Source: Streptomyces pilosus (GTDB lineage: Bacteria > Actinomycetota > Actinomycetes > Streptomycetales > Streptomycetaceae). Taken from it: a stretch of DNA of 64,000 bases. The DNA lies in contig NZ_BMTU01000014.1 of assembly GCF_014649835.1 (NCBI RefSeq), forward strand, positions 1-64,000, in the 5' to 3' direction. The position numbers and the translations under genes are program-made. The notes under the pieces were generated by a model, which was given only the letters and a program-made list of their open reading frames with translations, did no database searches and had not been told where the DNA came from. This document shows positions 53,191 to 62,126 of this stretch, one piece after another (within the stretch, counting starts at the first letter, position 1; every line of letters starts with the position of its first letter).

Positions 53191-54449
53191 TCCGGCGTCC
53201 CGCTGTCGCGGTCGTCGACGGCTACGGGTCGGCCGCCCGGCTGGCGAAGGCGTTCGACGCCGCCGGTCACGACTGCGTACGGGTGCAGAGCACCGTCGAC
53301 GTGCCCGCGCACTACCGCAGCGAACTGGCCCTCGGCCTGTACACCGACAACGTCGTACACACCGGCGACGTCGAGGCGACGGCCGCGCTGCTGGCCGGCC
53401 ACCGGCCGGTCGCGGTGATCGCGGGAGCCGAGCAGGGCGTCGAACTCGCCGACGCCCTGAGCGAGGTCATGGGTGTGCCCGGCAACGGCACCGCGCTCAG
53501 TGACGCCCGGCGCACGAAGGACGTGCAGACCCGGACCGTGGCGGCGGCCGGCCTGCCCACGGCCGGTCAGCTGACGGTCGAGGACGCCGCGCAGCTGGCG
53601 GCGTGGCACGCGCGGCTCGGCGGGCGGATCGTGGTCAAACCCGTCCGCAGTGCCCGCAGCGACGGAGTGAGCGTCTGCGACAGCCCGGCCGAGTCCGTCG
53701 CCGCCTACGAGCGGATCCGCCGCGCCGTCAACGACTTCGGTGTGCGCAACGAGGGCGTGGTGGCACAGCGGTACCTGTCGGGCACGGAGTTCGTGGTCAA
53801 CACCGTCAGCCGGGACGGACGCCACCGGGTCACCGACACCTGGCGCTACCGGAAGATCGATGTCAACGGTGTCCGGGACCGCATCAACGGCATCCTCTCG
53901 CTGCCGCCGTCGGATCCGCGCTGGAGCCGGCTGCGGGACTACGCCCACAGGGTGCTCGACGCCCTCGGTATCGCCCACGGGCCGGCCCACCTCGAGATCA
54001 TCATGACCTCCGACGGTCCCCGCCTGGTGGAGCTCGGCGCCCGTCTGTGCGGCTCGGACGTGGCCCGGTACGCCGCCCTCGTCACCGGTGAGTCGCAGAT
54101 CGACCGCACCGTACAGGCGTACACGGACCCGGAGACGTTCCTCGCCGACGTCGACACCCCGTACCGCAGGGACGGGCACGCCGCGATGGCGTTCCTCGCC
54201 TCGCCGCTGGAGGGGCGCCTCAGGTCGTACCCACTGCTCGGCGAGGTGGAACGGCTCGACAGCTACCAGGGCATGACGCTGCGGGTCGCCCCCGGACAGC
54301 GGCTTCGCCGCACCGTCGACGACAGCACCGAGCCCCTCGTGATCGGTTTGGCGCACGCCGAGGCCGCGACGGTGGAGAAGGACCTGCAGACCGTCTGTTA
54401 CCTCGACGGTTACGGCTTCTACGAAGTGGAGCAAGGACACCATGGGTAA
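53187..54449 (+). CDS. ATP-grasp amino acid ligase 1 (tandem pair)
   Basis: GTG 53187 overlaps the aminotransferase stop and gives 420 residues. The ATP-grasp fold has GRIVVKPVRSARSDGVSV (ATP-binding Lys) and LEIIMTSDGPRLVELGARLCG near the metal site. In most ATP-grasp enzymes the latter motif reads E-x-N-x-R; here the Asn is Gly. The N-terminal domain (VVDGYGSAARLAKAF) shows the substrate-binding preATP-grasp fold. It should make an amide through an acyl-phosphate. It is highly similar to the next gene, so the pair arose by duplication. Confidence 0.8.
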   Translation: MIRRPAVAVVDGYGSAARLAKAFDAAGHDCVRVQSTVDVPAHYRSELALGLYTDNVVHTGDVEATAALLAGHRPVAVIAGAEQGVELADALSEVMGVPGNGTALSDARRTKDVQTRTVAAAGLPTAGQLTVEDAAQLAAWHARLGGRIVVKPVRSARSDGVSVCDSPAESVAAYERIRRAVNDFGVRNEGVVAQRYLSGTEFVVNTVSRDGRHRVTDTWRYRKIDVNGVRDRINGILSLPPSDPRWSRLRDYAHRVLDALGIAHGPAHLEIIMTSDGPRLVELGARLCGSDVARYAALVTGESQIDRTVQAYTDPETFLADVDTPYRRDGHAAMAFLASPLEGRLRSYPLLGEVERLDSYQGMTLRVAPGQRLRRTVDDSTEPLVIGLAHAEAATVEKDLQTVCYLDGYGFYEVEQGHHG

Positions 54450-55695
54450 CCCGCGCACGATCGCCCTCGTCGATCCCTACGGCGCCGTCAACAAGGTGGG
54501 GCAGGCGTTCCGCGAGGCAGGGCTCGACTGCGTCCGCGTCCAGTCCACACCGCAGGTCCCGCCCTCCTACGGGCCCGCGGACCTCACCGGCTACCGGGAC
54601 AACCTCGTCCACGACGGAACGTTCGAGCACATGGTCGAGCGGCTGGCGGAGGCCGGCGCCGAGGCCGTCGTGGTGGGCAGCGAGCTGGGGGTGGAGTTCA
54701 CCGACCGGCTCAACGAGGCACTCGGGCTGCCCGGCAACGGAACGGCGCTGAGCGAGGCCCGGCGCGACAAGTACGTCCAGATCGAGGCGCTCCGGGCGGC
54801 CGGAGTGCCGACCACCCGGCAGGAGCGCGTCGGCTCCCCCCACGAGCTGGCGGCGTGGCACCGGTCCGTCGGTGGCCGCATTGTCGTGAAACCCGTGCGC
54901 AGCGCGCGCAACGACGGGGTGTCGTTCTGCGACACCGCCGAGGAGTCGGTCGCCGCCTACCACCGGATCATGTCCAGGGACAGCGTCTTCGACGTCCCCA
55001 ACGAGGGCGTGGTCGCCCAGGAGTACCTGCGGGGCGTGGAGTTCGTGGTGAACACCGTCAGCTGCCGGGGCCGGCACCGGATCACGGACGTCTGGCGCTA
55101 CCAGAAGATCACGGTCAACGGCGTGCGCGATCGGATCAACGGCATGACGTCGGTCCCGCGCGACGACGCGGACTGGCACGCCGTCGCCGAGTACTCCTAC
55201 CGAGTCCTCGACGCCCTCGGCATCCTCTGGGGCCCGGTGCACCTGGAGGTCATGCTCACCGGGGCCGGACCGCGCCTGATCGAGGCCGGCGCGCGGCTGT
55301 GCGGGGCGGACGTGGCCCGGTACGCCGTACTGCTGACCGGTGAGTCGCAGATCGGGCGGACCGTGCAGGCGTACGCCGACCCGGAGCGGTTCCTCGAGGA
55401 GGCCGGCGCCCCGTACGCGGTGGACAACCACGGCGCCATGGCCTTCTTCGCCTCACCGTACGAGGGCGTCCTGCGCGGTTACCCGCACATCGGCCTGATC
55501 GAGGAGCTGGAGAGCTGCCGGGGCGTGACCCAGCGCTTCAAGCCGGGCGAACGCCTGGTGCGCACGATCGACGACGAGGGCGAACCGGTCACGGTGGGCC
55601 TGATCCATCAGGACCGCTCCGTCCTCCTGCAGGATTTCGCCACCGTCTGCTATCTGGACGGGTTCGGCTTTTACGACGTGGAACCGGGGCACTGA
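54442..55695 (+). CDS. ATP-grasp amino acid ligase 2 (tandem pair)
   Basis: The 417-residue protein overlaps ligase 1 by 8 bases. The two share long matching stretches such as PGNGTALS-ARR, GGRIVVKPVRSAR-DGVS, NEGVVAQ-YL, EFVVNTVS and GESQI-RTVQAY. The same E-x-G-x-R replacement (IEAGARLCG) occurs at the metal motif. Differences are spread over the probable acceptor pocket, so the ligases may add two different residues in turn. It is the last coupled gene before a hairpin and the exporter. Confidence 0.8.
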   Translation: MGNPRTIALVDPYGAVNKVGQAFREAGLDCVRVQSTPQVPPSYGPADLTGYRDNLVHDGTFEHMVERLAEAGAEAVVVGSELGVEFTDRLNEALGLPGNGTALSEARRDKYVQIEALRAAGVPTTRQERVGSPHELAAWHRSVGGRIVVKPVRSARNDGVSFCDTAEESVAAYHRIMSRDSVFDVPNEGVVAQEYLRGVEFVVNTVSCRGRHRITDVWRYQKITVNGVRDRINGMTSVPRDDADWHAVAEYSYRVLDALGILWGPVHLEVMLTGAGPRLIEAGARLCGADVARYAVLLTGESQIGRTVQAYADPERFLEEAGAPYAVDNHGAMAFFASPYEGVLRGYPHIGLIEELESCRGVTQRFKPGERLVRTIDDEGEPVTVGLIHQDRSVLLQDFATVCYLDGFGFYDVEPGH

Positions 55696-55714
55696 GACAC
55701 CCTCACCTCCGTTA

Positions 55715-55732
55715 CCGGACGAACCCGTCCGG
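55715..55732. terminator. Hairpin between ATP-grasp 2 and the exporter gene
   Basis: Perfect 7-base stem CCGGACG/CGTCCGG with a 4-base loop in the 93-base gap. It could attenuate exporter expression or stabilise the upstream message. Confidence 0.45.
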
Positions 55733-55788
55733 AGCGGCCGCGCCGACGCCGTCCGGCACCGGCGACAGGACCGACACCTAGGAGCATC

Positions 55789-57060
55789 GTGGCCGAGGGC
55801 TGGCGCAGGGACTTCAACTTCGTCTGGGCGGGCGAGACCGCCTCGCTCGTCGGGACCCAGGTGTACCAGCTGGCCATGCCACTGACCGCGGTACTCGCCC
55901 TCGATGCCGACCCCGCACAGCTGGGGCTGCTGGGCGCTCTGACGTTCGCGCCGTACGTGCTCCTCGGCCTCCCCGTCGGCGTCCTGGTGGACCGGTGGCA
56001 GCGGCGGGGCGTGCTGATCCTCTCCAGCCTGGGGCAGGCGCTGTCGATCGGCGCCATCCCCCTGCTGGCGGCACTGGACCTGCTGACGTTCGGCCGGCTG
56101 CTGGCACTGGCCTGCACGGCCGGCGCGGCACGGGTGTTCTTCACCATCGCCTACCGCTCCTACCTGCCGGCGATCGTGCCACCGGAACACCTGACCGGGG
56201 CCAACTCCCGCCTCACGGCGAGTGAGTCGGTCGCGGAGATCGGCGGTCCGGGACTGGGCGGGGCGCTGGTGCAACTGGTGGGCGCGCCCTTCGCCCTGCT
56301 TGTCGACGCGGTGTCGTACCTCGCCTCCGCGCTGGGCTTCAAGGCGGTGCGCAAGCGCGAGAAGGCCGTCCGCACCGATCCCGCGCCGCTGCGGTCCCAG
56401 GTCTCCGAGGGTTTCCGCTTCACCTTCTCCAACGCCTACCTGCGGGCCACACTCGGCGAGGCCGCCAGTTACAACCTGTGCTGGCAGATCGTTCTGACGA
56501 TCCTCACCCTGTTCGCGGTGAAGGAACTGGACATGAGCCCGGGCACGCTGGGCTTCGTGCTGTCCGTCGGCGCGGTGGGCGCGCTGCTCGGCGCGGCGCT
56601 CACCGACCGTCTCGCCCACCGGGTGGGGCTGGGCCGCACCCTGGTGATCGCCGCGGTGATCGGCGACCTGGCCCCGCTGCTGCTGCCGGTGGCACACCGC
56701 GGCACCTGGGCGGCCCCCCTGTTCGCCGTCGCCTTCTTCGTGCAGGGCTTCGGCATCACCGCCTGCAACGTGCACACCATGACGATCCGCCAGATGGTGA
56801 CCCCGGAGCGGCTGCTGGGGCGCACCAATGCCGCCTACCTCTTCGTCGCGCTCGGCATGAAACCGGTCGGTGCGCTGCTCGGCGGCTGGCTGGGCACCCA
56901 CCTGGGGCTGCGCGGAGCGATGGTGGTGGGAACCGTGGGCCTGCTGAGCACCAGCCTCTTCCTGATCCTGTCCCCGCTGCGCACGATCCGTACCCTGGAC
57001 GGTCTGCGGCCCGAGCCCCCTGAGGGAGCCCGGGCCGCCACGCCCGCCAGCACGCCCTGA
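55789..57060 (+). CDS. MFS exporter (EntS/MFS_3-like)
   Basis: GTG 55789 follows AGGAG and gives 423 residues with about 12 transmembrane helices. The N-terminal RDFNFVWAGETASLVGTQVYQLAMPL and the loop GVLVDRWQRRGVLI are typical of the enterobactin-exporter-like MFS group. Its place at the end of the rightward operon suggests that it exports the cluster's product and may provide self-resistance. It may also have its own promoter, given the hairpin upstream. Confidence 0.85.
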   Translation: MAEGWRRDFNFVWAGETASLVGTQVYQLAMPLTAVLALDADPAQLGLLGALTFAPYVLLGLPVGVLVDRWQRRGVLILSSLGQALSIGAIPLLAALDLLTFGRLLALACTAGAARVFFTIAYRSYLPAIVPPEHLTGANSRLTASESVAEIGGPGLGGALVQLVGAPFALLVDAVSYLASALGFKAVRKREKAVRTDPAPLRSQVSEGFRFTFSNAYLRATLGEAASYNLCWQIVLTILTLFAVKELDMSPGTLGFVLSVGAVGALLGAALTDRLAHRVGLGRTLVIAAVIGDLAPLLLPVAHRGTWAAPLFAVAFFVQGFGITACNVHTMTIRQMVTPERLLGRTNAAYLFVALGMKPVGALLGGWLGTHLGLRGAMVVGTVGLLSTSLFLILSPLRTIRTLDGLRPEPPEGARAATPASTP

Positions 57061-57062
57061 GC

Positions 57063-57086
57063 GGACCCGGCCTGACGGCCGGGTCC
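57063..57086. terminator. Bidirectional terminator between exporter and ATP-grasp 3
   Basis: Perfect 10-base stem GGACCCGGCC/GGCCGGGTCC with a TGAC loop, three bases after the exporter stop and between converging genes. Confidence 0.75.
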
Positions 57087-57111
57087 AGGGCCGGGCCCCG
57101 GGCCGCCCGTC

Positions 57112-58350
57112 TCAGCTCACCCGCACCCGCAGGGCGTGGCCGGCTTTGTCCAGTGCGGCACGGCAGCTGTCCGCGTTGCCGGCCAGGGCGATCGCGTAGG
57201 CGACCCGGCCGTCCATCAGTCCGCGGGGCGGTGGTGACTTGATGTCTCCCGCCGCCGCCAGCGGGCCGCAGCGCGCCACCTGCTCCGGCAGTTCCGACTC
57301 CTCGAAGCGGACGTCCGCGATGAGGGAGTCGTTCTCGGGCGGGTAGTAGAAGCGGATGGCGGCGACCTGCCGGTGCCCGGTGGCCGTCCGCAGCCCCGGC
57401 GCTCTGCCGCACGCGACGTCGGCGGCGGCCAGCGCGAGGTCCGGGCCGCCGCCCAGGAGGTTCAGCAGGGGGATCATGCCCCCTCCTATCCGGGCGTTGA
57501 CTTCGATGACCTTCGGCCCGGTCGGTGTCAGCCTGATCTCCGTGTGCGTCACACCGTCGGTGAAGTCCAGCGCGGCGTGCGTGCGCACGACGACGTCCGT
57601 CAGTTTCCCGTCGGACCACAGCGGGTCCTCCGGGTCGACGACGTGCCCGGTCTCCTCGAAGTAGGGCTCGAACCCGACCTCCTTGCGGGCGATGCACACC
57701 GGGGTGACCCTGCCGCGGTGCACCACGCTGTCGACGCTGATCTCCGGTCCCCGGGCGAACTCCTCGACCAGGATGTTGCGTTCGTGAGTCGGCAGGTCGG
57801 GCGCCGATGCGCCACTCGCGTCGGTGAACTCGACCGCCTCCACCAGGCCGGCGGGCGAGTCGACCCGCACGACACCGAAGCTCCCCGCCAGCGCACGCGG
57901 TTTGACCACGACCGGATAGCCGATGTCCCCGGCCACCGCGAGGGCCTCCTGCGGCCCGGAGACGAGTACCGAGCGCGGCTGCGGCACCCGGCCGGCGTCG
58001 AGGGCCGCGCGCGTGCGGTACTTGTCCCGGCACCGCTCGACGCACTCCCGGTCCCCGCCCGGCAGTCCGAGGGCGGCGGCGACCTGCGCGGTCTGCTCGA
58101 TCCAGGTCTCGTCCCAGCAGATGACGCCGTCCAGCGGCTCCTCGGCGTGCACCGCCCGGGCCACCCGTACGAGCCCGTCGACGTCGGCCAGGTCGGCCAC
58201 CATGGTGTGGCCGGTCGTGTACGCCGGTTCCCACGTGGCCGGTTCGGTCAGAATCAGGTGGACGCGGAAGTCGCGGCTGATCGACTCCAATAAGTACTCA
58301 CGGTAGGCGCGGATGCCGGGCGTGATCACGAGCAGGTGTCCCATCGTCAT
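57112..58350 (-). CDS. ATP-grasp L-amino acid ligase 3 (LAL family)
   Basis: The 412-residue protein starts at ATG 58350. The ATP-grasp core has GYPVVVKPRALAGSFGVV, and the metal motif is the canonical VIEVNARIGGGMIP. The C-terminal AIRFYYPPEN... domain resembles the L-amino acid ligase C-terminal domain (LAL_C2). It joins unprotected amino acids through acyl-phosphates. It differs from the tandem pair in sequence and orientation, so a different bond is likely. It marks the right edge of the biosynthetic cluster. Confidence 0.83.
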   Translation of the reverse strand: MTMGHLLVITPGIRAYREYLLESISRDFRVHLILTEPATWEPAYTTGHTMVADLADVDGLVRVARAVHAEEPLDGVICWDETWIEQTAQVAAALGLPGGDRECVERCRDKYRTRAALDAGRVPQPRSVLVSGPQEALAVAGDIGYPVVVKPRALAGSFGVVRVDSPAGLVEAVEFTDASGASAPDLPTHERNILVEEFARGPEISVDSVVHRGRVTPVCIARKEVGFEPYFEETGHVVDPEDPLWSDGKLTDVVVRTHAALDFTDGVTHTEIRLTPTGPKVIEVNARIGGGMIPLLNLLGGGPDLALAAADVACGRAPGLRTATGHRQVAAIRFYYPPENDSLIADVRFEESELPEQVARCGPLAAAGDIKSPPPRGLMDGRVAYAIALAGNADSCRAALDKAGHALRVRVS

Positions 58351-58541
58351 GGGTACCGGTTACCCGTGCGCCGTGGGGCGAGTCCCTGACGACCGGCTCC
58401 TGTCGGCCGCTGCGGTGAGGCGTTCCACCGGCCGCGGTCCCCGGCTCCGCCGGCCGCCCGGGCGGCGGACGCCCCGACGGGTCACCCACCGGGTCCGCTC
58501 CACCCTGCTCGGCCGGACCCGCTGAGCCGGACGGACGGCTG

Positions 58542-59207
58542 CTACCAGGAGGGCTTGCGGCACTTGGCGTAGACGAACGGGCCCGCCGGGTGGTCCTCGA
58601 AGTGGAGGTGCGGGCCGGTGACCTTGCCGGTGTCCCCGACCTTGCCGATCTTCTGGCCCGCTTTGACCGGGTTGCCCGGGTGGACGTCTCGCAACGACAG
58701 GTGGCAGTAGACGTACACCCGGCCGTTGTCGGCTCGAAGGCCTATCCAGTCGCCGTACGCACCCCCGTTGTCGTTCGACCACTGAATCGTGCCGTTGCGG
58801 ACGGCGACCACGGCGGCCCCCTGCCTCGCGGCATAGTCGTCCCCGGTGTGGTAACCGGCTTTGTAGCGGGGGTTCTTGACCCCGAAGCGGTAGGTGACGG
58901 GGTGCCCGGGTACCGGCGAGGCCACCCGGGTGCCCGGTGACCGGCGAGGGTCAGGACCGACCTTGAAGCCGAAGCGGTCGCCGAGTTTCTTGAGCGATGC
59001 CTCCCCCGGAACACCGTCCGCCTGCGCGCCTGAGAAGCCGAGGTGGCGCTGCCACTTGGCGTACGCGTCCTGGGTGAGCCGGCCGAAGACGCCGGGGCCC
59101 GAGCTGAAGTCGAGTCCCACGGCCGCCGCCAGGGCCTTCTGGACGACCAGAACGCTGTCGTTCTTCGCCCCGGGTTTGACGTGGGAGAGGAGTACGAGCG
59201 GTGACAT
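58542..59207 (-). CDS. M23-family peptidase with N-terminal peptidoglycan-binding-like domain
   Basis: ATG 59207 with AGGAA upstream gives 221 residues. Residues about 12-75 look like a peptidoglycan-binding domain (VLVVQKALAAAVGLDFSSG, AYAKWQRHLGF). The C-terminal half is an M23 zinc peptidase: HTGDDYAA (His and Asp ligands) and HLHFE (His ligand and acid). No signal peptide is visible, so export would need lysis or a non-classical route. Endolysin-like ancestry is possible. Confidence 0.78.
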   Translation of the reverse strand: MSPLVLLSHVKPGAKNDSVLVVQKALAAAVGLDFSSGPGVFGRLTQDAYAKWQRHLGFSGAQADGVPGEASLKKLGDRFGFKVGPDPRRSPGTRVASPVPGHPVTYRFGVKNPRYKAGYHTGDDYAARQGAAVVAVRNGTIQWSNDNGGAYGDWIGLRADNGRVYVYCHLSLRDVHPGNPVKAGQKIGKVGDTGKVTGPHLHFEDHPAGPFVYAKCRKPSW

Positions 59208-59276
59208 GAGAAGCGTTCCTTCTGCGCAGTGGTGGTGCATGGCCGCCAGGTCGACGGCCGGCGCCGACTGCGGCGC

Positions 59277-60221
59277 CTACGCCACCTCGAGGTTGCAGAC
59301 GACGGGGCTGTGGTCCGACGCCTTGGGCTTGTCCTGCCCCACGCCCGGGAAGCGCGGGCCCTTGTACTTGGTGGCGCGCAGCGGCATCCCTTTGCGGAAG
59401 ATCTCGGGCAGCCCTTCCGGGGCCGCCTCGGCGAGGGAGGTCGACAGCAGGATGTAGTCGAGCTGCCGGTACTCGTCGCCGCCGCTCCAGTAGTGCGTCC
59501 ACTGGTCGGCCGCGGGCAGGCGGGTCACCACGTTGTGGACCTGGTCCCACTTGACGAGCTCATCGATGCCGGAACTCCCGTTGCCGTCGGGCTCCAGATA
59601 GTCGTTGAGGTCTCCCAGCACCGCGAACGGACGGGCTCCCGGCTCCTGCCCGAAGCGGTCGGTGACGATCTCCATCACCTTGGCGGACTGCCGCTCCCGC
59701 TTCGCCCGGGTTTCCGCGCGTCCGCCCAGCATCGACTTGAAGTGATTGACGAAGAGAGTGACAGGTGTCCTCCGCCCCTGGCTCACCTCGATCTCGACGT
59801 CGACCTCCAGGCAGTCGCGGGAGAACAGCGCGGCCGTCGGACTCGCGGGGTCCATGAAGTGCTGGTACGAGCGGACGTGGGTGATCGGCCACTTGGACAG
59901 TACGGCGACGTCGATCAGACGAGGATCGTTGCCGTCCACCCCGGCCACGTACGGGTACTGGGACCTGCCGCCCAGTGCCTGGGCCCGGAAGTGCTTGAGG
60001 GTGTCGATGTTCTCCACTTCCTGGAGGCAGAGCACGTCGGCGCCGATCTCCCGCACCGCTGCCCCGGTGATGGCCTTGTCATCGACGCCCAGTTCCTGGA
60101 ACCGGGTCTGGTCGATGATCCAGCCACGTGAGTTCGCACTCGCCGGGTCGACGTTCTCCTTGAACCGCCAGCGCGCGAAGAGGTTCTCCACATTGAATGT
60201 TGCCAGTCGCAGCGTCGTCAC
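59277..60221 (-). CDS. Endonuclease/exonuclease/phosphatase (EEP) superfamily protein
   Basis: GTG 60221, six bases after GGGAGG, gives 314 residues. The family pattern is evident: LATFNVENL (Asn), CLQEVEN (metal Glu), NHFKSM (His), VLGDLNDY (Asp/Asn) and KASDHSPVV (catalytic Asp-His). No signal peptide follows from this start. Function could be DNA or RNA hydrolysis or lipid phosphate removal. It sits 69 bases upstream of the M23 gene on the same strand. Confidence 0.83.
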   Translation of the reverse strand: MTTLRLATFNVENLFARWRFKENVDPASANSRGWIIDQTRFQELGVDDKAITGAAVREIGADVLCLQEVENIDTLKHFRAQALGGRSQYPYVAGVDGNDPRLIDVAVLSKWPITHVRSYQHFMDPASPTAALFSRDCLEVDVEIEVSQGRRTPVTLFVNHFKSMLGGRAETRAKRERQSAKVMEIVTDRFGQEPGARPFAVLGDLNDYLEPDGNGSSGIDELVKWDQVHNVVTRLPAADQWTHYWSGGDEYRQLDYILLSTSLAEAAPEGLPEIFRKGMPLRATKYKGPRFPGVGQDKPKASDHSPVVCNLEVA

Positions 60222-60589
60222 GGGGGCCTCCCGAGTACATCGGGCTGGTGAGGGGCCGCAGCAGCAAAAGCAATCTGCACCGTGAGGCAGCAGCAACATG
60301 ACGAGCGTCGGTTCCTACCAGCCCCCTTTGTCTCACAGCAGGACCACGCGAATATCTTTATTTTCCCGCCGCTCACGGCGCCTGGCAAACGCAGCAGCGT
60401 GCGTACTTCGCACAGCGCGGACGTGCGGGTGCCGACCCGGATTGACACGGCCTTCGCACCGGCTGAAGCTGGAATCGGTGCGCTGAACGGACCTCAGAGA
60501 CACGCGTCGCGACGGAACTTGTGCTCTTCGTCGGCCGCCTCCCGCACGTCCGCGACGAGTACGGCGGCCGCGCTCCAGAGGAGACTCTC
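60222..60589. other. 368-base divergent intergenic region
   Basis: This is between the EEP gene and the 60590 gene. It contains the most AT-rich spot in this part of the window (about 60348-60365, ATATCTTTATTTT), likely part of a promoter. No gene or RNA is recognisable. Confidence 0.4.
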
Positions 60590-61045
60590 ATGCACGGGCA
60601 TGTGCGATCCATCACCGGGCACGAGCCGATCGGCATGATCAAGGTCAGTGTCTACCGCCCCGACCTCACGCTCGTCGACCGTGTCTTCACCGACGACGAC
60701 GGCTCGTACAGCGTGGACGTACCCGTCGGTGAGACGGTCACCGTGCGGTTCGACACCCATCACTCGCTGAACAACGCGGACGACTGGCATCCGTCGTTGG
60801 TCACGGACATGATCGCCGGCGGCGCCGTCCCGCTCGACCGTCACCTCGTCTCCGTGGGCCGGTTCGCCGATACGGCGCGCGGCATCGACGTACTGGCTGC
60901 CTACCTCCTGGCCTCGGCCGTGGAAGGACCTGAGTACGCCGCCCACGCCACGACCCGGCTGTCCCAGATCAAGCAGAACACCCTGTTCCTCCAGCACATC
61001 CAGTCGGCCCTGCTCCAGCACTTCACGGAACGGGCCGACGCCTGA
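60590..61045 (+). CDS. Protein with carboxypeptidase-regulatory-like domain, function unknown
   Basis: ATG 60590 follows AGGAGA and gives 151 residues; an in-frame start at 60521 is less likely. Residues 1-70 look like a small beta-sandwich of the carboxypeptidase-regulatory type (GMIKVSVYRPDLTLVDRVFTDDDGSYSVDVPVG). The C-terminal half is helical (FLQHIQSALLQHFTE). There is no signal peptide. I do not recognise a named family. Confidence 0.5.
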   Translation: MHGHVRSITGHEPIGMIKVSVYRPDLTLVDRVFTDDDGSYSVDVPVGETVTVRFDTHHSLNNADDWHPSLVTDMIAGGAVPLDRHLVSVGRFADTARGIDVLAAYLLASAVEGPEYAAHATTRLSQIKQNTLFLQHIQSALLQHFTERADA

Positions 61046-61133
61046 GGGGCTCCTCCCGGAGCGGCTGCTCGTCTCCTGGGCCGCCATGGCGCAGCGCCCT
61101 GTCGCCGGTCAGCACTCCTCGGCCGGTTTCGCC

Positions 61134-61592
61134 TCACTGCCGGAACACGCCCGAGTGCCGCTGCGCGTGCGGGGCGCGCTCGACGGCGGCGCGCTGAGCG
61201 CGACGGACCCACGCGGGCCGGGGATGGGCGGCGAGGGCCTGCTCGACGCCCGGGTGGCAGAGGATGACGGTGTCGAGGCCGGCCACCTCCAGGACGAACC
61301 GCACACGGGGCCGGGCGCCGGCGATGCGCAGGAGTCCGCCCGCGGCGCGCATCCGCACATGGGCGGCGACCAGGGCGTTGATGCCGCTGGAGTCCATGAA
61401 CGTCACCCCGCTGAGTTCGGCGACGATCAGTGCCGGCACCGCATCGTCCTGGACCAGCAGAGCCGTGCGCAGCTGATCCTTCACGTCGTGGTCGATCTCG
61501 CCGCGCACGGCGACGACGCTGACCCCGTCGACCGTACGGCGTTCCACAAGGAGCCGGCGTCTCCGGTCGGCTGGAACGGCTTCGTGGATCAC
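61134..61592 (-). CDS. STAS-domain anti-sigma factor antagonist
   Basis: GTG 61592 with AGGAGG upstream gives 152 residues. The STAS core is clear: GEIDHDVKDQLRTAL and the phosphorylatable Ser in FMDSSGINALVAAH. It is the kind of protein released by SpoIIE-type phosphatases such as those encoded at 28850 and 32298, but its cognate anti-sigma kinase is not nearby. Upstream frame extensions lack homology. Confidence 0.83.
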   Translation of the reverse strand: MIHEAVPADRRRRLLVERRTVDGVSVVAVRGEIDHDVKDQLRTALLVQDDAVPALIVAELSGVTFMDSSGINALVAAHVRMRAAGGLLRIAGARPRVRFVLEVAGLDTVILCHPGVEQALAAHPRPAWVRRAQRAAVERAPHAQRHSGVFRQ

Positions 61593-61721
61593 TGTGTCCT
61601 CCTGCAGCCCTGGGCACACCCCTCCGGCTGGCAGGCATGACGTGGGTACTTCCGGACGACCGGGGCCCGTGGATGCACCTGGTGGGTACGGAAGGCCCCG
61701 GGGCCGGGAGAGAATGGGGCC

Positions 61722-61913
61722 ATGACGATGTGCAGGAAGTGCGGTGCGCAAAAGCGCCGTTGGCCTCGTTCGTGCTCCCGGTGCCCGGCCCGGTCGGACC
61801 GTGGCGACGCGGCCGCGGACGCCGCCGAGCTGGTGGTGGAGACGGGGCTGCTCGCGTGGGTCGTGCGAGGAATCGTGAGCGTGGTGCGGCTGGCTCTGCG
61901 AGCGCTCGGCTGA
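61722..61913 (+). CDS. Small zinc-ribbon/membrane protein
   Basis: A 63-residue protein starts at ATG 61722. Two CxxC pairs (CRKC and CSRC) suggest a compact zinc ribbon, followed by a hydrophobic helix (GLLAWVVRGIVSVVRLALRAL). It could be membrane-associated. The function is unknown. Confidence 0.5.
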   Translation: MTMCRKCGAQKRRWPRSCSRCPARSDRGDAAADAAELVVETGLLAWVVRGIVSVVRLALRALG

Positions 61914-62042
61914 CCGCCCCGCGCACAGCCACCCCGCCGGGATCCCCGGTCGCCGTTCGCACGCGTCCCCCGGCCCGCTGCTCGCCGGATGCTGTCGGCC
62001 GCGCCGTCCCCACGACCGTGCGTGACCCCTCCACCGCCGGAA

Positions 62043-62078
62043 CGCGTCGCAGCCGGCTTGATCACCGGCTGCGACGCG
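62043..62078. terminator. Strong stem-loop between the zinc-ribbon and MMPL genes
   Basis: Perfect 14-base stem (62043-62056 with 62065-62078; arm CGCGTCGCAGCCGG) and an 8-base loop, between converging genes. Confidence 0.7.
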
Positions 62079-62126
62079 CCCGGTACGGGCCGCGCGGCGT
62101 GGGTCGCTGAGCGCTGCTCGGCCGCG

